Positions 11,667 to 21,917 of a stretch of DNA of 64,000 nucleotides are shown here, piece by piece. The notes beneath the pieces are model-generated. The model searched no databases and had not been told where the DNA came from. It worked only from the letters and a program-made list of their open reading frames with translations. The DNA is taken from contig CAJNOI010000172.1 of NCBI GenBank assembly GCA_905250115.1, positions 19,573 to 83,572 on the forward strand, in the 5' to 3' direction. Position numbers and translations under genes: made by a program. Source of the stretch: Adineta steineri (lineage: Eukaryota > Rotifera > Eurotatoria > Adinetida > Adinetidae). Positions within the stretch are counted from its first letter, which is position 1; every line of letters begins with the position of its first letter.

Positions 11667-12383
11667 GTTGTTGCACTACACTGAAAGAAATATTCTGTTG
11701 AAAGTGGCCTGTTTTTATATGAAATAGAATGAGGCATATTTCTTATCTATAAAGCATGTTCTTGTTATGTATTTATTCTCGAACCATCTAAGATAATGCC
11801 TATTATTTGAATCGATAGTTTAGTCCAACAGTCTTATTGAAAATCTTTTTATTTTCATATAATTTTTTTTACGTTTCTCTATATAATCAATGATGATCAA
11901 TCAAGCGTTACTATATAACGTCATTGCATTTTTTCACATGTTTTCGATATATGATTACATGACGGTATATTATCGCATACGTTGATGTCACTTCCTTTAC
12001 AAAAATGCTTCATCGGTTTTGTTTTTTTGGTTTTTTCCCTTATAGTTACACATATTATAGTGTTGTATATATTACATCTCGAATATTGAATAGTTGCATA
12101 TTTAAGTATCAAATAGTAATTTGATATGTGAAACAAAATTTGTTCTTCTACGAATCATGATTATTTTGCTAAGAAAAGTAGGTGAACTAATACATTTAAT
12201 TGAGCTTTTGTTTATCAGTATTTGATTATGAACTATGTAATGATAAGAGACGACACATTCCAAGCGATTAAATGCTCAAAAACTATATATAAAAACTAAA
12301 ATATTCAATTAGTTTAAAATTAGTATTTTTTTTTGTAGATATTTATATTTTTTTAACTTGGTATATTATTTCACACATACAAG
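11667..12383. promoter_or_regulatory. Intergenic region with TATA-like element before the Gly/Tyr repeat gene
   Basis: AT-rich spacer between divergent genes. An ACTATATATAAAAACT stretch at about 12281-12296 is a candidate TATA box about 90-100 bp upstream of the ATG at 12384. No other feature recognised. Confidence 0.35.
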
Positions 12384-13088
12384 ATGTCACAACGTCATTA
12401 TTCAAGCAGTTCAGCACCAACAATGCCGGCGTATACTGGAAGTCAACCAACTATAACTGGTACTATAAATCGTAAGTTGATTTTACATTAATTCTAACAT
12501 AGTCTTTAATAGATACTTAATTCCAGTTTTGAGCAAAAATATGTAATTATAATATATTGAAAATTAACATCATAACTTTAGGATAATTATACGATCAAAT
12601 TCATGAGGAATGTTTGAACTTGACTTTCACCGAATCGATCTGTTTTAATAAGATACGATTAAAACTGTCTACAAACACCAAAAACAGAATATACTTGTTT
12701 CGACAGCAAAGATACGTGAGACATTTGTAATTAGTTTTATTTATATCTTCTAGCTCAAAGCGCCACTACTCATTTGACTGGTAATACAAACTCAACATCT
12801 AGCCAATTGAGTCAGCCATATTATGACAACGCTCGTTATGTAACCCATGGGTCTACATATAATAACAACACTAGTTCTGCAACTACTGGTTACGGAGCTA
12901 CTGGTTCTGCAACTACTGGTTATGGAACCACTGGTTATGGAACAACTGGTTATGGAGCTACTGGCTCTGCAACTACTGGTTATGGAACCACTGGTTATGG
13001 AGCTACTGGTTACGGAACCACTGGTTATGGAACTACTGGTCATGGAACTACTGGTTCTACATATAATTACCATCATAGACGTCACTGA
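12384..13088 (+). CDS. Gly/Tyr/Thr-rich tandem-repeat protein
   Basis: Two exons, 12384-12471 (donor GTAAGT) and 12754-13088 (acceptor TTCTAG), in phase; 140 aa. The N-terminus is Ser/Pro/Thr rich without a signal peptide. Residues about 65-130 are a near-perfect tandem repeat of GYGTTGYGATGSATT-type units encoded by a 15-bp-based minisatellite (about 12885-13060). The tail is STYNYHHRRH. Such sequences are flexible and could be structural, adhesive or condensate-forming, but no family is recognised. Composition resembles tardigrade/rotifer low-complexity proteins only in a general way. Confidence 0.65.
12885..13060 (+). repeat. Coding minisatellite (15-bp units)
   Basis: Repeated GGTTATGGAACCACT-type units encode GYGTT/GYGAT. 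Units differ at a few third positions, suggesting expansion with drift. Confidence 0.8.
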
Positions 13089-13200
13089 AGTTAATGTCGT
13101 CAAGGAATAATAAACACGAATTTAGAATATATCCTTTTATCTTTTCATTTATTGATCATAATAATAAAAATAGTGGCTAATACTAATAGCGTCAAGTAAT

Positions 13201-13275
13201 ATTTGAGAGTATGAATGTGGATGTAGGCAGATGTTTGTTGTTCTTATCGCACTCACACTCATACCCATACCCTCG
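13201..13275. repeat. Telomere-like hairpin repeat
   Basis: G-arm TTTGAGAGTATGAATGTGG; C-arm CACTCATACCCATACCCTC. Downstream of the Gly/Tyr repeat gene. Confidence 0.6.
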
Positions 13276-13553
13276 CTGTTTTCAAAGAGGATTATACAAT
13301 AATTTTCTTGCGCGAAAAAACTCGTAAATTTTACGGAAGAACTACTATTTTGCTAAACGACGGACACAAGGATAAATGTAATTGCTGACAAAACTTTAAT
13401 AAGATTAATTTACCTAAAATAACAGTTTTCGGAAACATGAAATGAAGTATGGATTTATCCAAAATTGATTGGATCAAATAAATATTAGTGCCATTTATAG
13501 TAAACGAATTATTCGTAATTAGAAACGAGCAAAATTTTAATATTTTTCTCCGA

Positions 13554-13720
13554 CCCCAAACAGACTAAAAAAATGAATTAACGTTCAAACTGAATTCACC
13601 AATACGATGACGTGTTATGAGATAAATCATCTGTTTTAGACGATCTATCGCGATAACGCGCCAATTATAACGCTTAATTTAACTTTAACGTTAATTAATT
13701 CATTTCTCTGTCTGTTTGGG
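13554..13720. mobile_element. Small inverted-repeat (MITE-like) element
   Basis: CCCCAAACAGAC followed by an AATGAATTAACGTT block at 13554-13586 is repeated inverted at about 13688-13720, ending GTCTGTTTGGGG. The core is about 100 bp. It lies directly upstream of the F-box gene's ATG. No clear target duplication is visible. Confidence 0.55.
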
Positions 13721-13748
13721 GCCTCCTTTGTATACATTTAAAACAAAA

Positions 13749-15359
13749 ATGAAATTTGATCAATTACCAAATGAAATATTAATTGAATGTTTGGAATATC
13801 TTAATACATTTGATATATTTTATTCATTTGATCAATTAAATTATCGTTTTAATAAACTAATTCGAAATATTTTATTAAAGTTAAATTTATCAGAAAAAAA
13901 TCAAAAATTATTTCGAGAACTATTCTATGAATTGACAATTAATTCACAACTTCGAAATCAAATTATTTCATTAAAAATATCAAAAACATGTAATCAATTT
14001 TTTTCATTATTTTTATTAACTGATTTTTCTCGATTACAATTGTTAACATTAATTGATCTTGAAGATACAGATAATGAAGAAAAACATTCGATATTATTAT
14101 CATTATCAAATTTTTATAATGGTTATCCAAATGATCTAAAATATGAAACTTGTGAAATATTATCGAATGTATTATTATCAAAAATTCAAATAAAATTCCA
14201 TAAAATAATATTTCTTACATCATTAACAATTAAACGATGTTATTTCAATGATATATATCAATTATTTAAATATGTACCTATGCTTAACTATTTACATATC
14301 GAAAGATTTAATTTTGCTCGGGATAGAAGAAATGAAATAAATCATATATCAGTATGTGCATTTTATTTCAAACAATTTATTGTTTATTATTCAGAAGTTG
14401 ATTTTGATATATTCGAATTCTTATTAAAACAAACACCAAACTTAGAAATATTAACAATAGATAATAGTTTTGTAGTGAATATGATCGATGATAAACGTTG
14501 GCAAAATTTAATTCAATCATCATTACATCATTTAAAGATATTCAAATTTCAATTCGTTGTTTCGATTCAGAAGAATATTATTTTAGATCAATTTCAAAAT
14601 GATTTTTGGTCTAAGGATCATCATTGGGATGTTGTTTGTGGTGTTAATTCAACTGATACAACTTTTTTTACTATACCATATCGAAATAATAAATTTGAAT
14701 TAGATTCCGAAACAAAAATATCTGGTAATACATTAATCAATAAATTAAAAATATTTAAATATGTTACAGAGTTATTTATTGATATTTTAAATGAAAATTT
14801 TCATGATTATTATTTTGAAAATGTTGAATCATTAAGCATATATAAAATATCAAATTATTTGAAGAAATCTCGTATTGATCAAAAACAAAAAGAGAAATTT
14901 TTCGAATCACTTCCAGTTATCGTAAATTTATCTAATCTTAAACATTTGGATATTATACGTATCGGCGATATAATATCATCAACTGATTTATTAAACATAT
15001 TGAAAAAAGCACGAAAATTATCATCATTAGAAATTAGAAAATCTAGTTTAATATCATTTCTTACTAATGATGAATTATGTCAATATTTGAATGAAATGAT
15101 TAGGATATTAATTATTAATAAATATTATGATGATCAATTTATTGAATTTAATGACTTGAATAAGTTTTGTCAGGTATTTTCGAATATCGAACAACTTCAA
15201 TGTGCAATTGGTCACACTTCTGTTTTTCTCTACATTATAAATCATATGACAAAATTAAACGATCTCAGAATTAGATTATTCAATGATTTTAATCAAAATT
15301 CATTGATGTCGTTGAAAACGATGGCATTAAACTTAAACATAAACTGTACTTTTGTATAA
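13749..15359 (+). CDS. F-box / leucine-rich protein
   Basis: Single exon, 536 aa from the ATG at 13749; the open frame extends to 13716 only through a non-ATG codon. Residues 1-45 form an F-box (MKFDQLPNEILIECLEYLNT ... IFYSFDQLNYRFNKLI). The rest is a degenerate leucine-rich/solenoid region (LSNLKHLDI, LEILTIDNS, IEQLQCAIGHTSVFLYIINHM). It likely acts as a substrate-recruiting subunit of an SCF ubiquitin ligase; the target is unknown. The sequence is extremely AT-rich in codon choice. A decayed paralogue lies at 54178-54520. A MITE-like element occupies its immediate 5' flank. Confidence 0.85.
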   Translation: MKFDQLPNEILIECLEYLNTFDIFYSFDQLNYRFNKLIRNILLKLNLSEKNQKLFRELFYELTINSQLRNQIISLKISKTCNQFFSLFLLTDFSRLQLLTLIDLEDTDNEEKHSILLSLSNFYNGYPNDLKYETCEILSNVLLSKIQIKFHKIIFLTSLTIKRCYFNDIYQLFKYVPMLNYLHIERFNFARDRRNEINHISVCAFYFKQFIVYYSEVDFDIFEFLLKQTPNLEILTIDNSFVVNMIDDKRWQNLIQSSLHHLKIFKFQFVVSIQKNIILDQFQNDFWSKDHHWDVVCGVNSTDTTFFTIPYRNNKFELDSETKISGNTLINKLKIFKYVTELFIDILNENFHDYYFENVESLSIYKISNYLKKSRIDQKQKEKFFESLPVIVNLSNLKHLDIIRIGDIISSTDLLNILKKARKLSSLEIRKSSLISFLTNDELCQYLNEMIRILIINKYYDDQFIEFNDLNKFCQVFSNIEQLQCAIGHTSVFLYIINHMTKLNDLRIRLFNDFNQNSLMSLKTMALNLNINCTFV

Positions 15360-16180
15360 TATTATTCAAGTGAACATAACTGTAATTATTTGTTATTTTG
15401 TTGTTGATAAATTCTTGTTTGCTTTGAAAAGATTCTTTAAATTTTTGAATAAAATAGATTAAATACATCGATTATTGCTTACCTTGAATGTAGAAATAAA
15501 ATAAGTCATTCCTATCATTTTAACTCTAAAATTGATATGTGATAAATGAGATTTTCTTATTTATTTTCAAAGCATAAAATAGAAGAAACGTTAAACTAAT
15601 AGGCAAAATGTTTATTTTTTTCAATTTTCGATCAAAGTACTTAATGTTTCTATCGCATAAGCAAGAAAACAAACATTCGTTTAAAAAATTTGAATGATGT
15701 CTGTTTCTATATCTAGTATAATAATGTCTTGACAAGTATCTTTATAAAAATCTTCTACATCTATCCATGCCACTGAAACATCGAAGTCAATTGAAAGATT
15801 GTTTTTATGATGAAAATTTCTATCACCATATCCATTTTGAGGGTGTGAGTGTAATAGTAAACTTATCTTTTGTTTAGCCACACCTACATCCACCTTTACA
15901 CGCAACCCCAAAATCATATCCATACCCAGAGCCAAATCCACACTCATGCATCTCCACGCAACCACGCTTTCTCAACCACACCCACAACCATTGTTATATC
16001 TAAATCCCACTCACCCTTATCGACATCCACACCCTGACACTTACATTCACACTCATTCTGCTCTTTAAAATTGTTTTCATTTACTGATTTTTTCAAAAAT
16101 TCTGTACGGACACATCATCAGCCAACTAATAAAATTCTTAACCGAGGTGAAAATACATGTGGCGTCTCGAAATTTCATAC
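15360..16180. repeat. Intergenic region with degenerate C-rich minisatellite
   Basis: At about 15836-16051 a G-arm (TTTTGAGGGTGTGAGTG) is followed by an extended C-rich run of CCACACC/CATCCACACC-like units about 150 bp long. This is the hairpin family with an expanded C-arm. No gene recognised. Confidence 0.6.
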
Positions 16181-17347
16181 TCATCTATCACTTTCATTCT
16201 CATTCGCAGCTTTATCTTCATCCTCATCCTTGCGCTTATAAACTTCGATCTCTTGCACCAAAAAGTTTTTTTCTCCGGCAAAAAGCGTTTCACCTTTTCC
16301 AGTAGTATCAATGTAAGCTGTGGGAAAGTCGCTAGTTGAGTATTTGAGCTTGTGTGCGTTGTCACATATTAGAAAGTCACAGAAGTGTTTTTCGTCTCGT
16401 ATAGCTCCGCCAAAATGGGGACCTCTATTCTTTGCATGACAAAGAGCGAACGTACCATTAAAATTCTTGAAAAATTTAGTTGGCTGTATACCAAATGGGT
16501 TTGTCAAAGTGAATAGAAACGCGGCCGGATCATGTTTGTAGTAGCCGTCACAGTCCCAATGTATTTCTGCATAACCTCCAAATAGATAGTTATTATTTTT
16601 TGTCTGTATAATAGTTATTGTAGGCCCCTTGTTATCCGAACAGCGATGAAAGTCTTGTTCACGAAAACTGTCTTTTGTTCCTTTGTAGATCATTTCCCAT
16701 TTTTGTCTTGCATTACCATAAAAATCATTCAACCTCATTTGATAGTCAGCGCACAGAAGTGTACCTCCTCGCATGTAATTATTTGTTGCAGATTGTAAAA
16801 GAACCAAGTTATAATCAATCAATAATGGTTTTATATCACAGTAGACGAGACGATTGTGTGTTTCTTTAACAAAATCTTCTAATACATGTAATTGTTGTTT
16901 TAGTATCTGTAACTGTTCAAATGTAACATCGCTTTCTTCGACAAAATTTGCTGTTTCGTTCGTCAATCTATTAATTACTTTCAGGTGACCAGCCGTTTGT
17001 TGTAGAAAGATCTCTTCATTATCTTGGAATAATAGATCAAGCTTTTGCTTCTTCAATTCAAATAAATCATTAATATTGTTTATAGCTTCATCGTGCCATC
17101 GAATTAATTTTTCAAGTTCCTTCTGCTTATACTCTTGTATACCAAAAGAGTTAATTTTCTCACGCAATTTATTAATACTATCGGCTAATGGATTAAGTTC
17201 TTGTACAAGCTGATCTGCATGTTCAATGAAGTGACGTCGACACACATTTTTCTTGCAGTGATGACAAAGTGTAGCCGAGGTACGTTGGCAGCTTTCAATT
17301 TCACATGGTTGTATATCGATTTCAGTAACTTTAGAAGAAGTAGCCAT
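16181..17347 (-). CDS. B-box / coiled-coil / TLDc domain protein
   Basis: Single exon, 388 aa. Residues 14-45 hold paired Cys/His ligands (CEIESC, LCHHCKKNVCRRHFIEH) of a B-box-type zinc finger. Residues about 48-180 are heptad-like coiled coil. Residues about 195-370 match a TLDc domain, with LLCADYQMRLNDFYG, FGGYAEIHWDC, DPAAFLFTLTNPF, FGGAIRDEKHFCDFLICDNA and FLVQEIEVYK near the end. TLDc proteins in animals are linked to oxidative-stress protection and V-ATPase binding. The TRIM-like front end plus TLDc combination is frequent in bdelloids as I recall, with unknown role. Start chosen at the first ATG, just before the zinc ligands. Confidence 0.85.
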   Translation of the reverse strand: MATSSKVTEIDIQPCEIESCQRTSATLCHHCKKNVCRRHFIEHADQLVQELNPLADSINKLREKINSFGIQEYKQKELEKLIRWHDEAINNINDLFELKKQKLDLLFQDNEEIFLQQTAGHLKVINRLTNETANFVEESDVTFEQLQILKQQLHVLEDFVKETHNRLVYCDIKPLLIDYNLVLLQSATNNYMRGGTLLCADYQMRLNDFYGNARQKWEMIYKGTKDSFREQDFHRCSDNKGPTITIIQTKNNNYLFGGYAEIHWDCDGYYKHDPAAFLFTLTNPFGIQPTKFFKNFNGTFALCHAKNRGPHFGGAIRDEKHFCDFLICDNAHKLKYSTSDFPTAYIDTTGKGETLFAGEKNFLVQEIEVYKRKDEDEDKAANENESDR

Positions 17348-18735
17348 TCTAGAAAAAAACGTGAATATTATTGCACAACAAAGTATGCTTGATGTTCTGT
17401 TTTACTGAATTTTGACAAAAAAAAGGAAAGTAACCACAACTAAAAAGTCTTGCTTTTCTGCCAATCTCATAACGTATATTTTTCCGACGTCTTCTTGCTC
17501 TTTCTAACTTATCTGTTAATAAGAATGGAAAAAAAATGATTTTTTTATTTTCATTCCAGAGATGTCCATGGCGACGCTGCAGCGGCAGCTTGTTTTTCTC
17601 TCAACGCGGTGCAGCGCGGCAGCGATTGGCTTTTTAGAAAGTTTCTTTTTACTTTTTTCAAAAAAATCTATAATGTTTAAGCTTGTATTCATACCATGAT
17701 TCATATTAGAAGGAGCCTTATTCTCTCTGCACATTTATATGACTATTGCATAGTCCAACCTATAGAAAAGACAGTTTTATGGACTACATTATTTATACCA
17801 CCGCGGCAGCGACTGATTTTGAACCGCGAAGGACATCTATGTTTCATTCATTATTTTTTTTGAAAATAATAAGTACGCCCAGATTATGAGTCTCTTGTGA
17901 AAACAATAACTAAGAATCTAATTAAAATCGATTATTGAAACAAATTCAAGAAAAAAGATTAAACATCATATTGGTTAAAATGAGGGTGTAAGTACGGAAG
18001 TCTCTTTCTTATTTATACGTATAACCTTCACACTCACTCTCTAACTCGTTTTTATTCATCCATACATAAATTGTTTTCACACTTTTACAAGATAATGAAC
18101 ATGTACGTCGTGAATTAAAATACTGTTTTAGAATCATTGTTCGTCTTTTGACGATTGCTCTGCACAACTGATATTTGATTTCTTTGATTATGAGACATAT
18201 GCATCCGATTTCGACGCTAAGGTGAACAACAGGGAACCATTTTGAAAACCTCCTAGCGAAAAACACTGCTGGTTAATGTATATAGAAATAAACTAATTGA
18301 GTAAGCAAAATATGGCATTGTATTTGCTATTTGACCAGCTGAATTTTCTTGAGCAATCTGAAACGTACTTGAAGGTGTAGATATGAAGGTATGGTTGTGG
18401 GCGAGGACTAATGTTTTCTTTATCCACAGTCACTCTAAACACTACGAAGATCTCCCTGAATTTATGGAACATGTTCAGGAAAGAAATTCTGGCTATAGAA
18501 ACTTTTTTGAATCTCTTGAAAAAGTTTATTACGAAATCTCTAGTGAACATTGGTTTCAATAAAACTTCTTGTTTTTAAAGTGAACAATGTTGAATGTATT
18601 GATAATTAAAAAATAAGGAATTATTTTTAAACTCTTACACTGAAACAACATTCTGCACAAAGAAACATACGAATACAAAAAGCATGGTAATGAAAAGCTT
18701 CTAACTAATGTTTATTTATTTCAATATAACTTTTG
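17348..18735. repeat. Intergenic region with GC-rich repeat element and two hairpin repeats
   Basis: About 17561-17840: a possible MITE whose ends read AGATGTCCATGGCGACG and, inverted, AGATGTCCTTCGCGGT. Inside, GCGGCAGCG motifs occur three times. Hairpin-family members lie at about 17981-18051 and 18370-18440. No gene recognised. Confidence 0.45.
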
Positions 18736-20198
18736 TTATGTAGTGTTTTCTACGCCAGGAGTCATGTTCGTATCTACAGGCGTTACATTGTTTGGATTTT
18801 TGCCAAAATAACAAAAACAGCATTTGACTTGTTGGCGAAACGTTTTTGAGACAATGAAAAATACATAGAAAGCACTCTGTAGACATAAAAAACAATTAAC
18901 AAAATGATAAAATAAGGAATGTCTTACTTACTCCGTATGTAATATTACCCAAAGAATTGAGAACATTAAAAATGAAATATTCAATATTTGCTTGTTCCGC
19001 CGTTTTGCTCACAGAAATTGATGCTGATGAATATGCATGAAAAATAGCACCGGGTAAAACAGAAATAATAATTAATATTATTTGTCCAAAAATCATATAA
19101 GTAAGTTGACGATCAGCTCCTTGTAGTCGACGTGTATTTGCTACAGTGCGCATATTTCGATATGCAAGTGTACCGAATACAATAACAATAACCAACGGAG
19201 CTATTGTATAGAAAAGCCAATAATTAACATAAGAATAGTAAGTTCCCCAAATATTATTGTAATTGCCACAAACGTTCGAACTGAATATTAAAAAATACAG
19301 GTATAGGAAACTGGCATCGAAACTTTCAAGATGGTTTCTTCTTTTCCCTATTCATACTCTCTGTCAAAACGATAAGTTCGCAGAAAATTTTCTCATATTT
19401 CTCTCCGATTAATGGATGATTAAGTTTAAAATATAAGTAATTTAATGAATAGAAAGGATTCACCATGCATTTCTAGTTTGATTATCCAGGTATCTTATCT
19501 ATATTGAAGCATATACTACGTTTTGTCATAATCTCTAATACATTATTCGACAAGCATTTCTGACAGTTGTTGTGAATTAATTCACATAGAAAACTAACAT
19601 GTTTTATCATAAACACTGAAAAATATGTTTTACATGGTTACTCTATAAACATAATCATTCTAGCAGGTATATGTATTCAAGAAAATCGCAAGTATTCCTT
19701 ATGAATTAAAATAAAATATAAATTATAACTTACTAACCTTATATAAACGAAAATGAGATCTGGTGCACATGTAAGTGTCCAGAAAGCAACTACACCAGCA
19801 CTAACACAATAAGCCCATTTGATCTTGCTCAATTGTCGTAGATTAGCAGCTCGTGAAGTTAACAAAAAACGATCAATCGTTGCTAAACATTCGCATGTAA
19901 ATGCCACACCATAACAAGTATCAATAAGATATTGCCTCATTTTGCACCATACAGGTGAGAGAAGAGTTAAATCTGTATGAAAACCAATAGCAGAAATACG
20001 AGATATTCCTGCAGTCAAGTATTGCACTGATTGTGCAATTGCTGCTATAAGTAGAAAGAATGTGCATGGCTGAGTACGATACATACGCGAAGTTGAAAGT
20101 ATAATTGTATTCATTAGACTACCAAAAAAACCTATAGAGCAGAATGGAATAAACGCATAAAGTGTATACATTTGAGTAATGTACGACCATGATGCCAT
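18736..20198 (-). CDS. Rhodopsin-family GPCR (three exons)
   Basis: Exons 19738-20198, 18932-19280 and 18736-18876 join in frame to give 316 aa. Seven hydrophobic segments are present. TM1 includes GFFGSLMNTIIL; TM2 follows PCTFFLLIAAIAQS. The Cys before TM3 (WCKMRQYL) pairs plausibly with VCGNYNNIWG in loop 2. TM3 ends TIDRF, a DRF variant of DRY. TM7 (NSLGNITYGSAFYVFFIVS) leads to KTFRQQVKCCFCYFG, where Cys residues may be lipidated. Same DRF class as the receptor at 5552-6565 but with introns, so the two are distant paralogues. Ligand unknown. Confidence 0.85.
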
Positions 20199-20710
20199 AT
20201 TGTATGCCTGTTTATTTGAAAAGTATTTTCACTAAGTATTGTTTGTGCACTGCTGAAAGAGATAATATATAGCTATATGTACATTCTGCTTTACAGGATG
20301 CTTGAAAAATCTAATTACATAACGTACATTTTGAATGGGTAAGAGCGAATGAGTTACTATCTTTGTATTTATCTCCACATATAGATCTATGCACATTAGA
20401 TATCAATATTCATAGTTACATTTATATTTAGACAGTGTTACTTTTCATGCAAATCTTCATCGATGCCATCATTCATCCACTTATTTCATTCTATTCTATT
20501 CCTTAAATTCTATGAGTTTACTGAATTTTAAAGTGATATGAATCTTCAAAGTAAGACTTTATTGCTCTCGAAGCTCACATACATCTCATTTTATCATAGA
20601 AAAATATTTTTTTTCCAAAACAAAACATATTTGCAATACTGTTGCGATAGATTCAGTACTTTTCTCTTATCACTTTACAAATACATCCGATAGTAATAAA
20701 AATTCCTTCG
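20199..20710. other. Intergenic region
   Basis: Upstream flank of the GPCR gene; AT-rich. I see no gene or repeat. Confidence 0.5.
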
Positions 20711-21321
20711 TTAACCCTTCGTGGCTGTCCTCATTTTTGTGATCCATAGCTGTCGTGGGGTCCGCTTGGACCCACCTGCAGAAAAATACAAAAACCTAAT
20801 TTCTCCTTATCTTTATGCGTTCCATTCGACTTGTATAAAGACATAGACATCATTATGTATAAAGATTCGTGAGTTAGTTCTCTTGGAAGTAATGCAAATA
20901 TATCAAAAAACAGATAAACTTTTAAACAAATTACAAGCAGTAAATGTAGTTTTGATCGTAAGAAAACAACATAAGTTAAACTTAAACTTTTGAACGACGT
21001 TATAAGTTATCAACATAATAGTAAACTTAGTAACGAATCAAAGAAATTATTTTAGAAATACCTATAAATCAACAGATTGCAGCTTTAACAGCGAAAAAAT
21101 ATGTTGAAAAGAGAAAAGTTGTCCTGGGGTCCACGCGGACCCATAGCGCCGTTTTTTATCTATTAGACCTATGTGCGATTTGAAATAAGGGTGATATAGA
21201 TCGACATAGGACTAGTGACGATCCAAAAGGATAGGTCAAACACAGAAGCCTTTGATGTACTTTTGAATGAAAATATGTGAAATGGGTCCGCGTGGACCCC
21301 ACGACAGCCACGAAGGGTTAA
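20711..21321. mobile_element. piggyBac-like MITE
   Basis: TTAA (20711-20714) then CCCTTCGTGGCTGTC, and at the other end GACAGCCACGAAGGG then TTAA (21318-21321). This gives a 603-bp non-autonomous element with terminal inverted repeats of about 15 bp and TTAA target duplications, as in piggyBac transposons. Internal palindromes of the GGGTCCGCGTGGACCC type occur near both ends and in the middle. No transposase frame. Confidence 0.85.
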
Positions 21322-21917
21322 TGTTTGTAACACTACTTATCAAGTATCTTATTAATAGAGTAAACTTTGTAAAATATAGTCGTCTGAAATAATTTTTCTT
21401 TTCTCAACTAAAAATAAAAACTATGCATTTTTCTTCCATCTATTCTATGTGTTTTATTTCTCGACGTCATAAAATGCGATGAAGTAATGCATATTAAATA
21501 TTGTGAAGATTTTATTTGATATGTTTTATGCTTTCTGATTCTATTGAATTGTTTCAAAAAAAAGAATAATAATGATAAAGTATTTTCATAAAAATAGTAA
21601 TTAATAGTACTCAGAAAAACAAAAATTTGAATTAGTATGTCCTTAATAAATAAGTGGATTGTTTGATAGTATTCTTCTCATGATATTTTATAATTGAGAA
21701 AGCAGAAATATTACAAAAAGATGGATTTTCTGTTAATTGATGATATGGATTATAACTGACATAACATCATAATATGTCACTAAAAGGTAAAGATATACGA
21801 TAACTATTTGTGTGGATCTGGGTATCGATATTCTTATTATCCACCCACACCAAAAATCTTTATCATGTTTATTTCGAAGAGACAAAAAAAAGAATCTATT
21901 AATGATACTTAAATTAG
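21322..21917. other. Intergenic region
   Basis: AT-rich; one weak hairpin-family member at about 21811-21855 (TGTGGATCTGGGTAT ... ATCCACCCACACC). No gene. Confidence 0.5.

Noticed and set aside
12792-13110. Long Ser/Thr minus-strand frame and Leu/Val-rich plus frame over the Gly/Tyr repeats
   Set aside because: Shadow frames of a 15-bp minisatellite; only the GYGTT frame joins the upstream exon in phase.
15681-15965. 94-codon minus-strand frame downstream of the F-box gene
   Set aside because: Runs through the telomere-like repeat (VDLALGMDMILGLRVKVDVG); composition reflects the repeat.
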